DNA of 64,000 nucleotides from VRUE01 sp963703335 (GCA_963703335.1 OY969812.1:1116001-1180000); one strand, 5' to 3'; positions 50,150 through 59,041 are shown, counted from the stretch's first letter. The notes: generated from the sequence alone by a model not told the origin. Made by a program: numbers and translations.

Positions 50150-50175
50150 CCATTTCGCTCTGAGGAGCGAAATGG
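50150..50175. repeat. Second inverted repeat near the right island end
   Basis: Eleven-base perfect arms (CCATTTCGCTC) with a TGAG loop. Confidence 0.6.
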
Positions 50176-50292
50176 CTGCGGATGGCATGTCTTCAGCCTT
50201 ATTCGCAGCCGCCTCGAAAAGCGCGATCCGGCGCACTCAATGAGACGACATTGAGACGACGAGCCGAAGTCGAATCCGTCGCGGACAAAAGA

Positions 50293-50317
50293 AAAGGGCC
50301 TGCTTTACAGGCCCTTT
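50293..50317 (-). terminator. Terminator of tRNA-fMet
   Basis: A 10-bp stem (AAAGGGCCTG and its complement) followed on the minus strand by TTCTTTT, just after the tRNA 3' end. Confidence 0.8.
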
Positions 50318-50318
50318 C

Positions 50319-50397
<79 letters not shown>

Positions 50398-50451
50398 GCG
50401 GTAGTGGCATGCTAGCAACGTATGGGCTGCGGTCTCTAGAGTGGCGCGGCA

Positions 50452-51393
50452 ATGGCTGGGGATTCTCATCTGGTGGCGGTGGTGGACATCGGCTCCAACT
50501 CGACGCGGCTGCTGATTGCCGAGGTTGAGGCGGGGCGGGTGACTGAGGTCGAGCGGCAGAGCCGCGTGACCAGGCTCGGCCGCGGGGTCGACCTTTCCGG
50601 CCAGCTCTCCGCTGAGGCGATCGAGGCTGCCTGCGACGCAATCGCCGACTACATGACGATCTGCCGCGAGTCCGGCGTGGAGCGGATCGAAGCGATCGCG
50701 ACCAGCGCGGTGCGCGATGCCTCTAACGGCAGCGCCTTCGTCGCTGAGCTGCGCGAGCGCTTCGCACTCTCGGCCCGCGTGCTCGACGGCGAGGAGGAGG
50801 CCCGGCTCACCTACCTGGGAGCCACCTGCGAGCACGTGCCCACCGAACCCACCCTCGTGGTCGACATCGGTGGTGGCTCGACCGAGCTGATCGTCGGCAC
50901 GGGCGAAGAGATCGCCTTCCACGCCTCCCTACAGGCCGGCGTGGTCCGGCATACCGAGCGCCACATCACAGCCGACCCGCCCACCGCCCTCGAGCTGGAG
51001 GCGCTGGCCGGCGACGTCCGTACGCTGATCGAGAACGCAACCTCCGACCAGGCAGGTACGGCCGCCAGCTCCGGGATCGCCGTTGCCGGCACGCCGACCT
51101 CTCTCGCCTCGATCGCGATCGGCCTCGAGCCCTACGATCCGAAGCAAGTACACGGGCATACGCTCACCCTCGTCTCAATTCAGCGCCTTCTCTCGCAATT
51201 GGCCTCTGTCCCGCTGTCCAAACGGGCAGAGATCACCGGACTGCACCCCGACCGGGCGCCCAACATCGTCGCCGGGGTGGTCATTCTGGTGGAGACGATG
51301 CGGGCCTTCGACCTCGAGCGCATCGAAGTATCCGAGCACGACATCCTCTACGGCACGGCGATCTCGACCGTATCGGCTTTGGACTGCGGATAA
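50452..51393 (+). CDS. Ppx/GppA phosphatase family protein
   Basis: A 313-residue exopolyphosphatase or pppGpp phosphatase of the ASKHA fold. Motifs: VAVVDIGSNSTRLLIAEVE (phosphate 1), SAVRDASNGSAF, and VVDIGGGSTELIVG (phosphate 2). It has the short form usual in actinobacteria, where many are exopolyphosphatases. It is divergent from tRNA-fMet with about 55 bases between them. Confidence 0.9.
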   Translation: MAGDSHLVAVVDIGSNSTRLLIAEVEAGRVTEVERQSRVTRLGRGVDLSGQLSAEAIEAACDAIADYMTICRESGVERIEAIATSAVRDASNGSAFVAELRERFALSARVLDGEEEARLTYLGATCEHVPTEPTLVVDIGGGSTELIVGTGEEIAFHASLQAGVVRHTERHITADPPTALELEALAGDVRTLIENATSDQAGTAASSGIAVAGTPTSLASIAIGLEPYDPKQVHGHTLTLVSIQRLLSQLASVPLSKRAEITGLHPDRAPNIVAGVVILVETMRAFDLERIEVSEHDILYGTAISTVSALDCG

Positions 51394-51599
51394 CCCCGTA
51401 TTCCCAATTCAGGGTAATTCCGTGTTCCCGAGTGGACAGGTGGGTTTCGAGAAGCGCTCCAGATGGGTTAAAGCACCCTCCTTACCCCCAAAATTGAGTA
51501 GCCTACCCCTAATCAATTGCGGGTAGCCTGCTGCGCGCCAGCTGGACGCAGCGGATAGACAGGCACATAATCGCCACATCGGGAAAGAGGTGGGGCATA
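51394..51599. other. Intergenic stretch, no gene recognised
   Basis: No coding region is supported after the phosphatase stop. Short complementary stretches exist (for example GCTGCG with CGCAGC near 51530-51553), so this could be the start of the structured RNA described next. Confidence 0.4.
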
Positions 51600-51758
51600 C
51601 CACTTCAGACCCGGTACAGGACTCGGACGATTGCCGCATCATGGCGCCTCCCGCCGTCTGAGTCCACCAAATAAGAACTGGTCCCTGAAGACGTACCCCT
51701 GCCCGTCCTGAGGGACCAACTTGAATCGGCCGCCAGCGATGGCGGTCGATTCTCTTTT
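51600..51758 (+). ncRNA. Candidate structured RNA with three successive hairpins
   Basis: Three stems follow each other: GGACTCGGACG with CGTCTGAGTCC (about 51619-51665, one G-U pair), TGGTCCCT with AGGGACCA extended by GACG/CGTC across a small internal loop (about 51679-51718), and a 13-bp terminator stem with a GCGA loop and TCTTTT. G-U pairs and internal loops are as in real RNAs, and the T tract fixes the plus strand. The RNA family is not recognised. It lies between two convergent genes. Confidence 0.4.
51723..51752 (+). terminator. Intrinsic terminator
   Basis: A 13-bp stem with one G-T pair (arm GAATCGGCCGCCA, loop GCGA) followed by TCTTTT. It ends transcription of the candidate RNA or of the phosphatase gene. 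Confidence 0.7.
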
Positions 51759-51772
51759 GGGCCCGGGTCAGC

Positions 51773-53383
51773 TCAAGCCAGGTTCGACTTGCGCGGGTAG
51801 ACGACCTCGGGATCGGTGAGGACGTTGACCAGCGTCGGCCGGCCGGACTCGAAAGCGCGCTCCAGAGCCGGACGCAGCTCCGAAGGCTCGCGCACGAGGA
51901 TCCCGTCGCATCCCAGCGCTTCGACCATCTGGTCGTACCGGGTCTCGGGTCGCAGCTCCGCGGCAACCGAGTAGCCGTAGAGGAACTTCATCGGATGGTG
52001 CTCGAGCGCCCAGATGCCGTTGTTGCCCATCACGCCGACGACGGGCAGGCCGTGGCGCGCCATCGTGTCGAACTCCATGCCGGCAAAGCCGAAGGCGCCG
52101 TCACCCAGGAGGAGACAGACCTGGCGATCGGGATGAGCCAACTTGGCGCCAATCGCCTGTCCCGGCCCGGCTCCGAGGCAGCCGAAGGGACCCGGGTCCA
52201 TCCAGCAGCCTGCCTGGTAGGTGTCAATGAACCGCCCCGCGTAGGAGACGAAGTCACCGCCGTCGCCGACCACGATCGCGTCGCGGTCCAGCACTTCGCC
52301 CAGCTCTTTGTAGATGCGCACCGGGTGCAGCGGCGAACGTGAGTCGTTCAGCTCCTCCTGCTCACCGGCCCGCTTCTCCTCCTCGATCTTGCGCAGTTCG
52401 TCGAGCCATGGCTTCGTCTTCTCGCCGGCCTCTGTCACCGAACCGCGAATGGCCGCGAGGCTGGCAGCGACGTCCCCGACCAGGTCAAGGTCCGGTGCCC
52501 TGTTGGCGCTGAGCGCGTTGGGAGCTGCGTCGAGGCGGATCAGTCTGGCGTCCTCGGCAATGCTGGCGCCGAAGCCGAGGCGGAAATCGAGCGGGACGCC
52601 GATCACCAGCGCGACGTCGGAGCCACCGAGCCCAGCGCCACGCGCACGGCTGAAGGCAAGCTCGTGGTCAGCTGCCAGGCAACCACGCCCGAGCCCGTTG
52701 AGGAAGACGGGAATTCCGAGGGTCTCGGCCAAGGACCGCAACTCCTCCTCCCCCCTGCCCCAGTAGAGGCCGCTGCCGGCCATGATCGCCGGTCGCTCCG
52801 CTGCCGCGAGCAGCGCCGCTGCCTCCTCCACGCCGGGAGCAAGCTGCGCGTCAGGCGCCGCGGCATCTGGAATCCCCGCCTCGGCCTCGGTGAAGACTAC
52901 GTCGAGCGGATAGTCGATGAAGGTGGGCCCGTTCGGGACTGCCAGCGCCAGGTCGAGCGCCGCAGCCGTCCGCACGCCGATCTCACCCGGCTCCCTCACG
53001 GTCTCGGCCGACTTGACCAGCGGCGAGACAAACGGCAGGTGATCGATCTCCTGCAGCGAGCCCGAGCCCCAGCGCAACTCGGGCGCCCTACCGCCGAGCA
53101 CGCATACCGGTGAGCAGTTGGCCTGGGCACCGGCGATCGCGCTAATGCCATTGGTCACCCCAGGGCCCGCGGTCAATGCCGCCACCCCAACGCTCCTCGT
53201 CGCCTTGGCAAAGCCCTCCGCCGCAAACGCGGCGGTCTGCTCGTGGCGGACGTCGACGATCTCGATGCCCTCGGCCTTGCAGCCGTCGTATATAGAGAAC
53301 AGGTGTCCCCCAGAAAGCGTGAAGAGGTGCGTGACACCGCGCGATTTCAGCGCTTTCGCGACTATCCGCCCGCCGTGCTCCAC
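51773..53383 (-). CDS. Thiamine-diphosphate dependent enzyme (acetolactate synthase-like)
   Basis: A 536-residue three-domain TPP enzyme. The catalytic Glu is in VDVRHEQTAAFAAEG, and the TPP/Mg site is LLLGDGAFGFAGMEFDTMAR with GNNGIWA. The middle domain has the usual nucleotide-like fold. Relatives include acetolactate synthase, oxalyl-CoA decarboxylase and benzaldehyde lyase; the loss of a regulatory subunit gene next door and the shorter length argue against a housekeeping IlvB. Substrate uncertain. Confidence 0.85.
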   Translation of the reverse strand: MEHGGRIVAKALKSRGVTHLFTLSGGHLFSIYDGCKAEGIEIVDVRHEQTAAFAAEGFAKATRSVGVAALTAGPGVTNGISAIAGAQANCSPVCVLGGRAPELRWGSGSLQEIDHLPFVSPLVKSAETVREPGEIGVRTAAALDLALAVPNGPTFIDYPLDVVFTEAEAGIPDAAAPDAQLAPGVEEAAALLAAAERPAIMAGSGLYWGRGEEELRSLAETLGIPVFLNGLGRGCLAADHELAFSRARGAGLGGSDVALVIGVPLDFRLGFGASIAEDARLIRLDAAPNALSANRAPDLDLVGDVAASLAAIRGSVTEAGEKTKPWLDELRKIEEEKRAGEQEELNDSRSPLHPVRIYKELGEVLDRDAIVVGDGGDFVSYAGRFIDTYQAGCWMDPGPFGCLGAGPGQAIGAKLAHPDRQVCLLLGDGAFGFAGMEFDTMARHGLPVVGVMGNNGIWALEHHPMKFLYGYSVAAELRPETRYDQMVEALGCDGILVREPSELRPALERAFESGRPTLVNVLTDPEVVYPRKSNLA

Positions 53384-53422
53384 CGCTTGAGCCTATAAGG
53401 GCTCCCCGGCTACCATCGCCCT

Positions 53423-53509
53423 GCCCGGGTGGCGAAATTGGCAAAAGCGGCGCCCTTAAAAGGCGCTGCCCCACTGGGGGGCTTGCGGGTTCGAATCCCG
53501 CCCCGGGCA
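53423..53509 (+). tRNA. tRNA-Leu (anticodon TAA)
   Basis: An 87-base class II cloverleaf. The acceptor pairs GCCCGGG with CCCGGGC, the anticodon loop is CTTAAAA on a GCGCC/GGCGC stem, a long variable arm (TGCCCCACTGGGGGGC) follows, and the T arm is GCGGGTTCGAATCCCGC. The discriminator is A. CCA is not encoded. Confidence 0.95.
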
Positions 53510-53633
53510 TTTCTGTTGATTTTGGGTTTATAAAGCCGCACTAAAAAATGCCGAGGTACCGCAACTACCCCGCTGCTACGGTGTCCTTGAGCTAGAAGAC
53601 AAACGCCTTCCCTGGTTCTAACGGAGGATTCGC

Positions 53634-55145
53634 TTGGAGGCTTCAGCTCTCACACACGCCAGTCGCCGCGGACTCCTCGCCCGGCGTTCCCCGCTGCTCA
53701 AGCTTCAAGGCGACGATCGCCTGATTGCGATGGCGCGCGCCGGCAACCCCGGCGCCTTCGAGACGATCGTCGATCGCTACCAGGGCCGACTGCTCGGTTT
53801 CTGCCGCCAGATGCTCGGCTCCACCGAGGATGCAGAGGATGTACTGCAGGAGGTCTTCGTCAACGCCTACCGGGCGATGCTCGGCGACGAGCGCGAGATC
53901 AACCTGCGCCCGTGGCTCTACCGGATCGCCCGCAACCGCTGCCTCAACCATCTGCGCAAACCGACCGCCGACGCTCAGGAATCGATGGACATGGTGCCGG
54001 TCGTCGAGGCGGCCTCAACCGCGGAGAAGGTCCACAACCGCGAGGAGTTCCGCCAGCTGCTCACCGACGTCGGCAAGCTGCCCGAGACCCAGCGCTCGGC
54101 GCTGCTGCTGCGCGAGATGGACGCGATGTCCTACGAGGAGATCGCCCAGGCGATGGAGACCAGCGTGCCCTCGGTCAAGTCGCTGCTGGTGCGGGCGCGG
54201 ATCTCGCTCGCCGAGGCGAGCCAGGCACGGCAGCTGACCTGCGGCGAGGTGCGGATCGACCTGGCCGAGGCGGCCGAGGGGCTGCGCAAGCTCTCCGGTC
54301 CCGTCCGCCGCCACGTTCGGGACTGCGAGGAGTGCGGTGACTTCCGCTCCCAGCTCCGCTCCAACGACAAGGTGCTGGCGGCGCTCGTCCCGGTCGGGCC
54401 GCTCGTCGCTCTCAAGGGCTTCATCATTTCCAAGCTTGGCCTGGGAGGATCAGGGGCCGGTGGCGCGGCGACCGCAACGGGCGCCAGCGCCACCGGAGCC
54501 GGCGCCGTTGGCAGCGTTGGCGCGGCACTCAGCTCAGGTGGCGCTGCAGGTGGCATCGGCGGCCTCGGCGCCGTTGGTGGCGCGCTTGGTACCAAGGCAG
54601 TCGCTGGCGTCGTCACTGCCGCGGTGATCACGGCCGGGGCGGTCGAGGTCAAGCAGCAGGTTGAACCGCCCTCAGCGAGTCCCCCGCCGAAGATCTCCAG
54701 GATCGCCCCCGGGCCCGTAACCGACGTCGCCCCCGCGCATAGCGCGGTAGTGGCTCCCGCCCACTCGCAGCCCGCGCCGGAACCGGTCGCACCGCCGGCC
54801 GCCGAACCCGTGCCCGCCGAACCGCCGGCCTCCGAGGAAAGCACTTCACTGCTGGTTGACGAAGCTGGCGAGTCCGCCACCGGCGGCAGCGAAGCCGGCG
54901 AAGGCAGCCCGCAAAGCGCAGCCGACATCGATGGCGCCACACCTTCCACAGGGACCGCCGGCGCTCCGGCGGGCGGCGGCACGGTCGTCGTCACCGTAGG
55001 CGGCGGCTCGAGCTCCGCGCCGCCCGCAGCCGCTGCTCCGCCCGCCGAAACCGCTCCTCCGCCGCCAGCCGAAAGCAGCCCGCCGCCGGCCGAAGAAACG
55101 CCGCCTTCCTCGGGCAGCTCCGAAGCGCCCGCACCGGAAGGCTAA
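53634..55145 (+). CDS. ECF sigma factor fused to an anti-sigma zinc motif and a membrane-linked tail
   Basis: A 503-residue protein. Region 2 is at about residues 24-95 (AFETIVDRYQGRLLGFCRQML, with EDAEDVLQEVFVNAY), region 4 at about 140-195 (LPETQRSALLLREMDAMSYEE). C203 and the H227-x3-C231-x2-C234 motif (RRHVRDCEEC) form a ZAS anti-sigma zinc site. A Gly-rich part and a hydrophobic stretch (AGVVTAAVITAGAVEV, about 322-337) then lead to a 160-residue Pro/Ala/Ser/Glu-rich tail, perhaps outside the cell. It thus looks like sigma and anti-sigma in one chain, anchored to the membrane. The start is TTG after GGAGGA. Confidence 0.85.
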   Translation: MEASALTHASRRGLLARRSPLLKLQGDDRLIAMARAGNPGAFETIVDRYQGRLLGFCRQMLGSTEDAEDVLQEVFVNAYRAMLGDEREINLRPWLYRIARNRCLNHLRKPTADAQESMDMVPVVEAASTAEKVHNREEFRQLLTDVGKLPETQRSALLLREMDAMSYEEIAQAMETSVPSVKSLLVRARISLAEASQARQLTCGEVRIDLAEAAEGLRKLSGPVRRHVRDCEECGDFRSQLRSNDKVLAALVPVGPLVALKGFIISKLGLGGSGAGGAATATGASATGAGAVGSVGAALSSGGAAGGIGGLGAVGGALGTKAVAGVVTAAVITAGAVEVKQQVEPPSASPPPKISRIAPGPVTDVAPAHSAVVAPAHSQPAPEPVAPPAAEPVPAEPPASEESTSLLVDEAGESATGGSEAGEGSPQSAADIDGATPSTGTAGAPAGGGTVVVTVGGGSSSAPPAAAAPPAETAPPPPAESSPPPAEETPPSSGSSEAPAPEG

Positions 55146-55170
55146 GCAGGGATCACATCGTCGGCCTCCG

Positions 55171-56100
55171 CTACTGGAGGCCGATCACCTTGAGGCGCCG
55201 CATCAGGCAGGTGCCAGCGAATTTGCGCGTGTCGGCAAGCGAGTAGCCGAACAGTTCCCAGTCGTCGACGTCGTCCGGGGCCCAGGGCGGTGAGAGAACG
55301 CCGTCGGCTACCGGCAGTGACTCCTCCAACGTACGCTGGATCGCCTGCTTGTAGCGCTCGTCCTCGCGCGCCTTCTCGCGCAGGAACACCGAGCCGAAGG
55401 CGACGTGGCGGTGCTCGTCGCGGGCGACGTTCTGGAAGCCCTCGACGAAGGCCGGCAGCGTGCCTTCGCGTTCGTTGTAGTCCATGATGAAGTGCTGGCC
55501 GGTAAGGGCGAGCATCCCCTCGATCACCATGTGGTAGAGCGTCACCGCCTCGACCAGGGCCTCGGTGTCCTCCGGTTCGCTTGAGAGGCGGTCGGTCCGC
55601 TGCTTCAACATCTCGTCAAAGAGGCGGCCGAAGTTCTCGTTCAGGTGCTCGGACGTCTGTGCCAGCATCTCCGAGAGCTGATCGGACTCGAGCACCCCCA
55701 CCTCGCGGTAGAAGCGCTCGAAGAAGCGCACGTGGCGCGCCTCGTCGGCGATCTGAGTACAGAGGAAGATGCGCTGGTCCTCGGTCGGCGCAGCGCGCAT
55801 GATCGGCCCCAGCTCCTCGGCGACCTTTTGCTCGCCAATGAAGAAAGAGGAGAGCCCGTACATCCGCTGGAAACGCTCTTCATCGTCGAAGCGCTCGTTC
55901 CAGTCCTCGCGGTCGCGGCTGAAGTCGAGCTCCTGGGTCTGCCACTGCTGGCGCTCCCAGAGCAGGTAGAGCTCCTCGTAGGTGAGCAGTTTGACGTCGG
56001 CGGTGCGGTCGGCCGCCTCCATCAACGCCGGATCGGCGGTCGCCTGGAAGTCGGCTCGCTCGGTCCGTGTCTCGGTCCCGGATGCCTCAGTCGTTCCCAT
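55171..56100 (-). CDS. Ribonucleotide reductase R2-like ligand-binding oxidase (R2lox-like)
   Basis: A 309-residue ferritin-fold metalloprotein. Likely metal ligands lie in SSFFIGEQKVAEEL, QIADEARHVRFFERFY (ExxH), VIEGMLALTGQHF and NVARDEHRHVAFGS (ExxH). The order and the length fit R2lox, which carries a Mn/Fe site and binds a fatty-acid-like ligand; the class is linked to virulence in mycobacteria. The ATG follows GAGGAGGAG. No large reductase subunit is nearby, which also supports R2lox rather than NrdB. Confidence 0.82.
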   Translation of the reverse strand: MGTTEASGTETRTERADFQATADPALMEAADRTADVKLLTYEELYLLWERQQWQTQELDFSRDREDWNERFDDEERFQRMYGLSSFFIGEQKVAEELGPIMRAAPTEDQRIFLCTQIADEARHVRFFERFYREVGVLESDQLSEMLAQTSEHLNENFGRLFDEMLKQRTDRLSSEPEDTEALVEAVTLYHMVIEGMLALTGQHFIMDYNEREGTLPAFVEGFQNVARDEHRHVAFGSVFLREKAREDERYKQAIQRTLEESLPVADGVLSPPWAPDDVDDWELFGYSLADTRKFAGTCLMRRLKVIGLQ

Positions 56101-56120
56101 TGCTCCTCCTCGCAATTCCG

Positions 56121-56163
56121 GTGCAACGTTTTTCGGTCCCGTGAGAGCCGAAAAGCGTTACAC
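56121..56163. repeat. Dispersed hairpin repeat family 2, copy 1
   Basis: A 43-bp imperfect palindrome: GTGCAACGTTTTTCGG and CCGAAAAGCGTTACAC around 11 bases. The reverse complement matches the copy at 59045-59087. Confidence 0.7.
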
Positions 56164-56208
56164 CCGGCTGGTTCTGGGGTCGAGCGAGCGTAGCAGCGGC
56201 CTGGCCGG

Positions 56209-56925
56209 CTAGCCAGTCGTGTGCGACTCACCCGGCTCGAGCACGACCACGCTCGAAGAGGTCTTGGACTCGACCTCCGCCTTGAAGGCCGCCGTGTCGG
56301 TCTCGATCGCCGGGAAGGTGTTGCAGTGCATAGGGATCACGGTGCCGGCGCCGACGAACTCGGCTGCGACCGCACCGTCGTGGCGGTCCATTGTGTAGTG
56401 GCCTCCGATCGGCAGCATCGCGACGTCGATCGGGTTGCGTTCGGCGATCAGCTTCATGTCGCTGAAGAGACAGGTGTCGCCGGCGTGGTAGACGGTGAGG
56501 CCGGCGAGATTGACGAGCAGGCCCGCGGCGGTGCCGACGACGGTGCCGGTGGTCGGACTGAAGGGAGTCTCGGCAGAGCCGGGGAGAGTGCTGGTGTGCC
56601 AAGCGGGCACGAGCTTGATCCAGCCCCAATCGAAGCTCACGGTGCCACCGAGGTTGGGGTCGGAGACGTTCTCCACGCCGAGCTCTTCGAGCCAGTTGGC
56701 GATCTCGACCACGGCGACGCAGTGGGCGCCGGTGCGCTTCGCGACCGGGACTGCGTCTGCCATGTGGTCGGCGTGCCCGTGGGAGATGGCGATGTGGGTG
56801 GGGGCGACTTCCCCCCCGGTGACGATCGCCGCCGGGTTGTTTGGCTTGAGAAACGGATCGATCAGGACCCGCGTCTCGCCGTCGCTCAACTCGAAGCACG
56901 AATGACCGTGGAATTTGATCTCCAT
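56209..56925 (-). CDS. Metallo-beta-lactamase fold hydrolase (UPF0173-like)
   Basis: A 238-residue metal-dependent hydrolase. The metal-binding motif is IAISHGHADHMADAV, with further ligands in PAWHTSTLPG, VYHAGDTCLFSDM and IPMHCNTFPA. The first residues MEIKFHGHSCFEL are typical of UPF0173. The substrate is unknown. It is on the same strand as, and just after, the small hypothetical gene. Confidence 0.87.
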   Translation of the reverse strand: MEIKFHGHSCFELSDGETRVLIDPFLKPNNPAAIVTGGEVAPTHIAISHGHADHMADAVPVAKRTGAHCVAVVEIANWLEELGVENVSDPNLGGTVSFDWGWIKLVPAWHTSTLPGSAETPFSPTTGTVVGTAAGLLVNLAGLTVYHAGDTCLFSDMKLIAERNPIDVAMLPIGGHYTMDRHDGAVAAEFVGAGTVIPMHCNTFPAIETDTAAFKAEVESKTSSSVVVLEPGESHTTG

Positions 56926-56928
56926 CTC

Positions 56929-57252
56929 TCAGCTCTCTCCTTCGTTCTCGATGTCGTTCAACTGCTCGTGGAGTGCCCAGCCGACCGCAACCCCAACCAT
57001 CATCCCCATCCGCGCCTCCTCGGCAAGCAGAGACCGCACCGCCGCGATGCGCTCCTCCGGATCAGGCATCGTCGCCGCTTTTAGCGCCTCGGCATCATGC
57101 GACTCGCCGAACCAGCCGCCCTCGGCCAGGGCAGCCGCCAGGACCTTCTGCAGTTGCGGCGCGGCACGGGCGACGATCTGCTCCGCCTCGGCGAAACGCT
57201 CGGCGTCAGTAAGGCGTGAGATCGCGGCGTCCAGCTGCTCGTCCGTGGGCAC
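56929..57252 (-). CDS. Conserved small hypothetical protein
   Basis: A 107-residue helical protein. It starts at GTG (MPTDEQLDAAISRLTDAERF) and ends WALHEQLNDIENEGES. No family is recognised; heptad-like helices suggest a dimer. It is four bases from the metallohydrolase gene and 12 bases from the rhomboid-like gene on the same strand, so the three may be an operon. The frame is supported by its tight packing and clean start. Confidence 0.62.
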   Translation of the reverse strand: MPTDEQLDAAISRLTDAERFAEAEQIVARAAPQLQKVLAAALAEGGWFGESHDAEALKAATMPDPEERIAAVRSLLAEEARMGMMVGVAVGWALHEQLNDIENEGES

Positions 57253-57263
57253 AAACCGAGAGG

Positions 57264-58028
57264 CTAGTGCGAATCGCGCAGAGTGGACGCCGCGAGGCCG
57301 GCGAGGCCGCCAACTGCGCCGCCGACGAGGCCGGCGAAGGGATCCGCTGTGGACTCGAAAATCGGCAGCGCCAGCAGCACGGCCGCGGCGACGATGACGC
57401 CGATCACGTCGTAGTCGTCGTCGATTGCGCCGCGCGCCTCGGCACGACGGAGCGCAAACCAAGCGGCGAGGGCGCCGAGCGCCATGCAGTTGCCGCCGGC
57501 GATCACCTCGATGTCGCTCTGGGCGTTCGCAATACCACTGGCGGCGAGCATCCCGAGCGAGCCGCAGGCAAGCAGCAAGAGGGCCGTCGGCGCGGTGCCG
57601 AGGCGACGCTCGAGGCCGGTGGCGAAGATGGCCAGGGCAACAGCGACGACGAAGAGGTAGCCGACGTCGACATAGGCAAAGGGGGCCGTGAGAAAGCGCC
57701 ACCACTGGTCCTCCAACGGCACGATCAGGCCACCGAAGGTGCTGATTGTGTCGCCCGTGGCCTTTTGCAGAAGCAACAGCGCGGCCGAGCCGAGGATCAC
57801 CGCCATCGTCGCGTAGGGGCGGAACTCAGCGGTCCTTTCCCGATGGCGTTTGCGCAAGATCCGCGTTCGCGGCCGGCGCCGGGGCTTTGCCTCTAGCCCG
57901 TCGCCGCGGCGCTCCAGCTTCGGTGCCCGCTTGCGCAGCCGCGCGCCGCAGTATGGGCACTCGGTTACGTAGGGACTGACCTCCGAGCCGCAGTTCTTGC
58001 AGATGACGCTGAGCTCAGTCTCGCTCAT
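57264..58028 (-). CDS. Zinc-ribbon rhomboid-like membrane protein, likely inactive protease
   Basis: A 254-residue protein. It has an N-terminal zinc ribbon (CKNC ... CPYC, residues 10-27), a basic linker (RRRPRTRILRKRHRERT) and about six membrane segments. The rhomboid pattern is visible, but at the catalytic GxSG place it has GGNCMALGALAAW, so the serine is absent. It is probably a pseudo-protease (iRhom-like) or an enzyme with changed chemistry. The ATG gives MSETELSVIC, which begins the zinc ribbon. Confidence 0.75.
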   Translation of the reverse strand: MSETELSVICKNCGSEVSPYVTECPYCGARLRKRAPKLERRGDGLEAKPRRRPRTRILRKRHRERTAEFRPYATMAVILGSAALLLLQKATGDTISTFGGLIVPLEDQWWRFLTAPFAYVDVGYLFVVAVALAIFATGLERRLGTAPTALLLLACGSLGMLAASGIANAQSDIEVIAGGNCMALGALAAWFALRRAEARGAIDDDYDVIGVIVAAAVLLALPIFESTADPFAGLVGGAVGGLAGLAASTLRDSH

Positions 58029-58120
58029 GGTTATCCGAGGATAACCCCCCGCCGTCAAGCTCTCGAAGCCCGCTGGCGATGGCATACTCCGTTAACACCC
58101 ATCTTCGAGGAGGAAATCGC

Positions 58121-59041
58121 GTGGAGTTGAAGAGCCTGACCGAGCAGAAATCGCTGCTGGCCACCCTGGCCCCCGGCAAACGAGCCCGCCTGCGGCGGCT
58201 GCTCTTCGAGTTCGGCCCGGGCAACGGCACCCTGATGCTGCTGCCGATCGACCAGGGCATCGAGCACGGCCCGCGTGACTTCTTCCCCAACCCGGCGTCG
58301 AAGGACCCCGACTACCAGTTCCGCCTCGCCGCCGAGGCGGGCTACTCGGCCCTCGCCTGCCAGATCGGCATGGCAACTAAGTACTACCCCGACTACGCCG
58401 GCCAGGTGCCGCTGATCCTCAAGGTCAACGGCAAGACCGACATCCCCTCCTCCGCCCACGCCTTCTCCTCCTGCAACGCCAGCGTCGAGGATGCGGTGCG
58501 GCTCGGCGCCGACGCCGTCGGCTACACGCTCTACGTCGGCTCGCCGCGCCAGGACGAGGATCTCGCCCAACTGCGCCAGGTGCGCGAAGACTGCGACCGC
58601 TTCGGCATGCCGCTGATCGTCTGGTCCTACCCGCGCGGCGAGGCGGTCGACGCGAAGGGCAGCGCCAACTCCTTCTACGCGATCGACTACGCGGCGCGGA
58701 TGGCGATGGAGATGGGCGCCGACGTGGTCAAGCTCAACATGCCAAAGATCAACCCGGAGAAGGACAAGGACGCACCGGCTCCCTACAACGAGATGCAGGT
58801 CGACCAGGCCGAGGCGATCCGCCAGTGCGTCGAGTCGGCTGGCCGCTCGCTGGTCGTGCTCTCGGGCGGCTCCAAGGTCGACGACGAGACCGTGCTGACC
58901 AACACCCGCGAGGTGATGGAAGCGGGCGGCTCGGGCGTGATCTTCGGACGCAACGTCTGGCAGCGCGAGTGGAACGACGCGCTCGAGATCATCACCCAAA
59001 TCAAGGAGACGCTGCTCAGCAACGTGCGTCGCATCCCGTAG
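58121..59041 (+). CDS. fbaB: Class I fructose-bisphosphate aldolase (DhnA/FbaB type)
   Basis: A 306-residue aldolase of glycolysis and gluconeogenesis. The start GTG follows AGGAGGAAATCGC. Motifs: LMLLPIDQGIEHGPRDFF at the N-terminal strand, the Schiff-base lysine in ADVVKLNMPKINPE, and LSGGSKVDDETVL with GVIFGRNVWQRE at the phosphate site. It is the archaeal-type class I enzyme common in actinobacteria. Confidence 0.9.
   Translation: MELKSLTEQKSLLATLAPGKRARLRRLLFEFGPGNGTLMLLPIDQGIEHGPRDFFPNPASKDPDYQFRLAAEAGYSALACQIGMATKYYPDYAGQVPLILKVNGKTDIPSSAHAFSSCNASVEDAVRLGADAVGYTLYVGSPRQDEDLAQLRQVREDCDRFGMPLIVWSYPRGEAVDAKGSANSFYAIDYAARMAMEMGADVVKLNMPKINPEKDKDAPAPYNEMQVDQAEAIRQCVESAGRSLVVLSGGSKVDDETVLTNTREVMEAGGSGVIFGRNVWQREWNDALEIITQIKETLLSNVRRIP

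Noticed and set aside
51394..51772. tmRNA, RNase P RNA or SRP RNA in the ppx gap
   Set aside because: I looked for their conserved cores and did not find them; only generic hairpins are visible.
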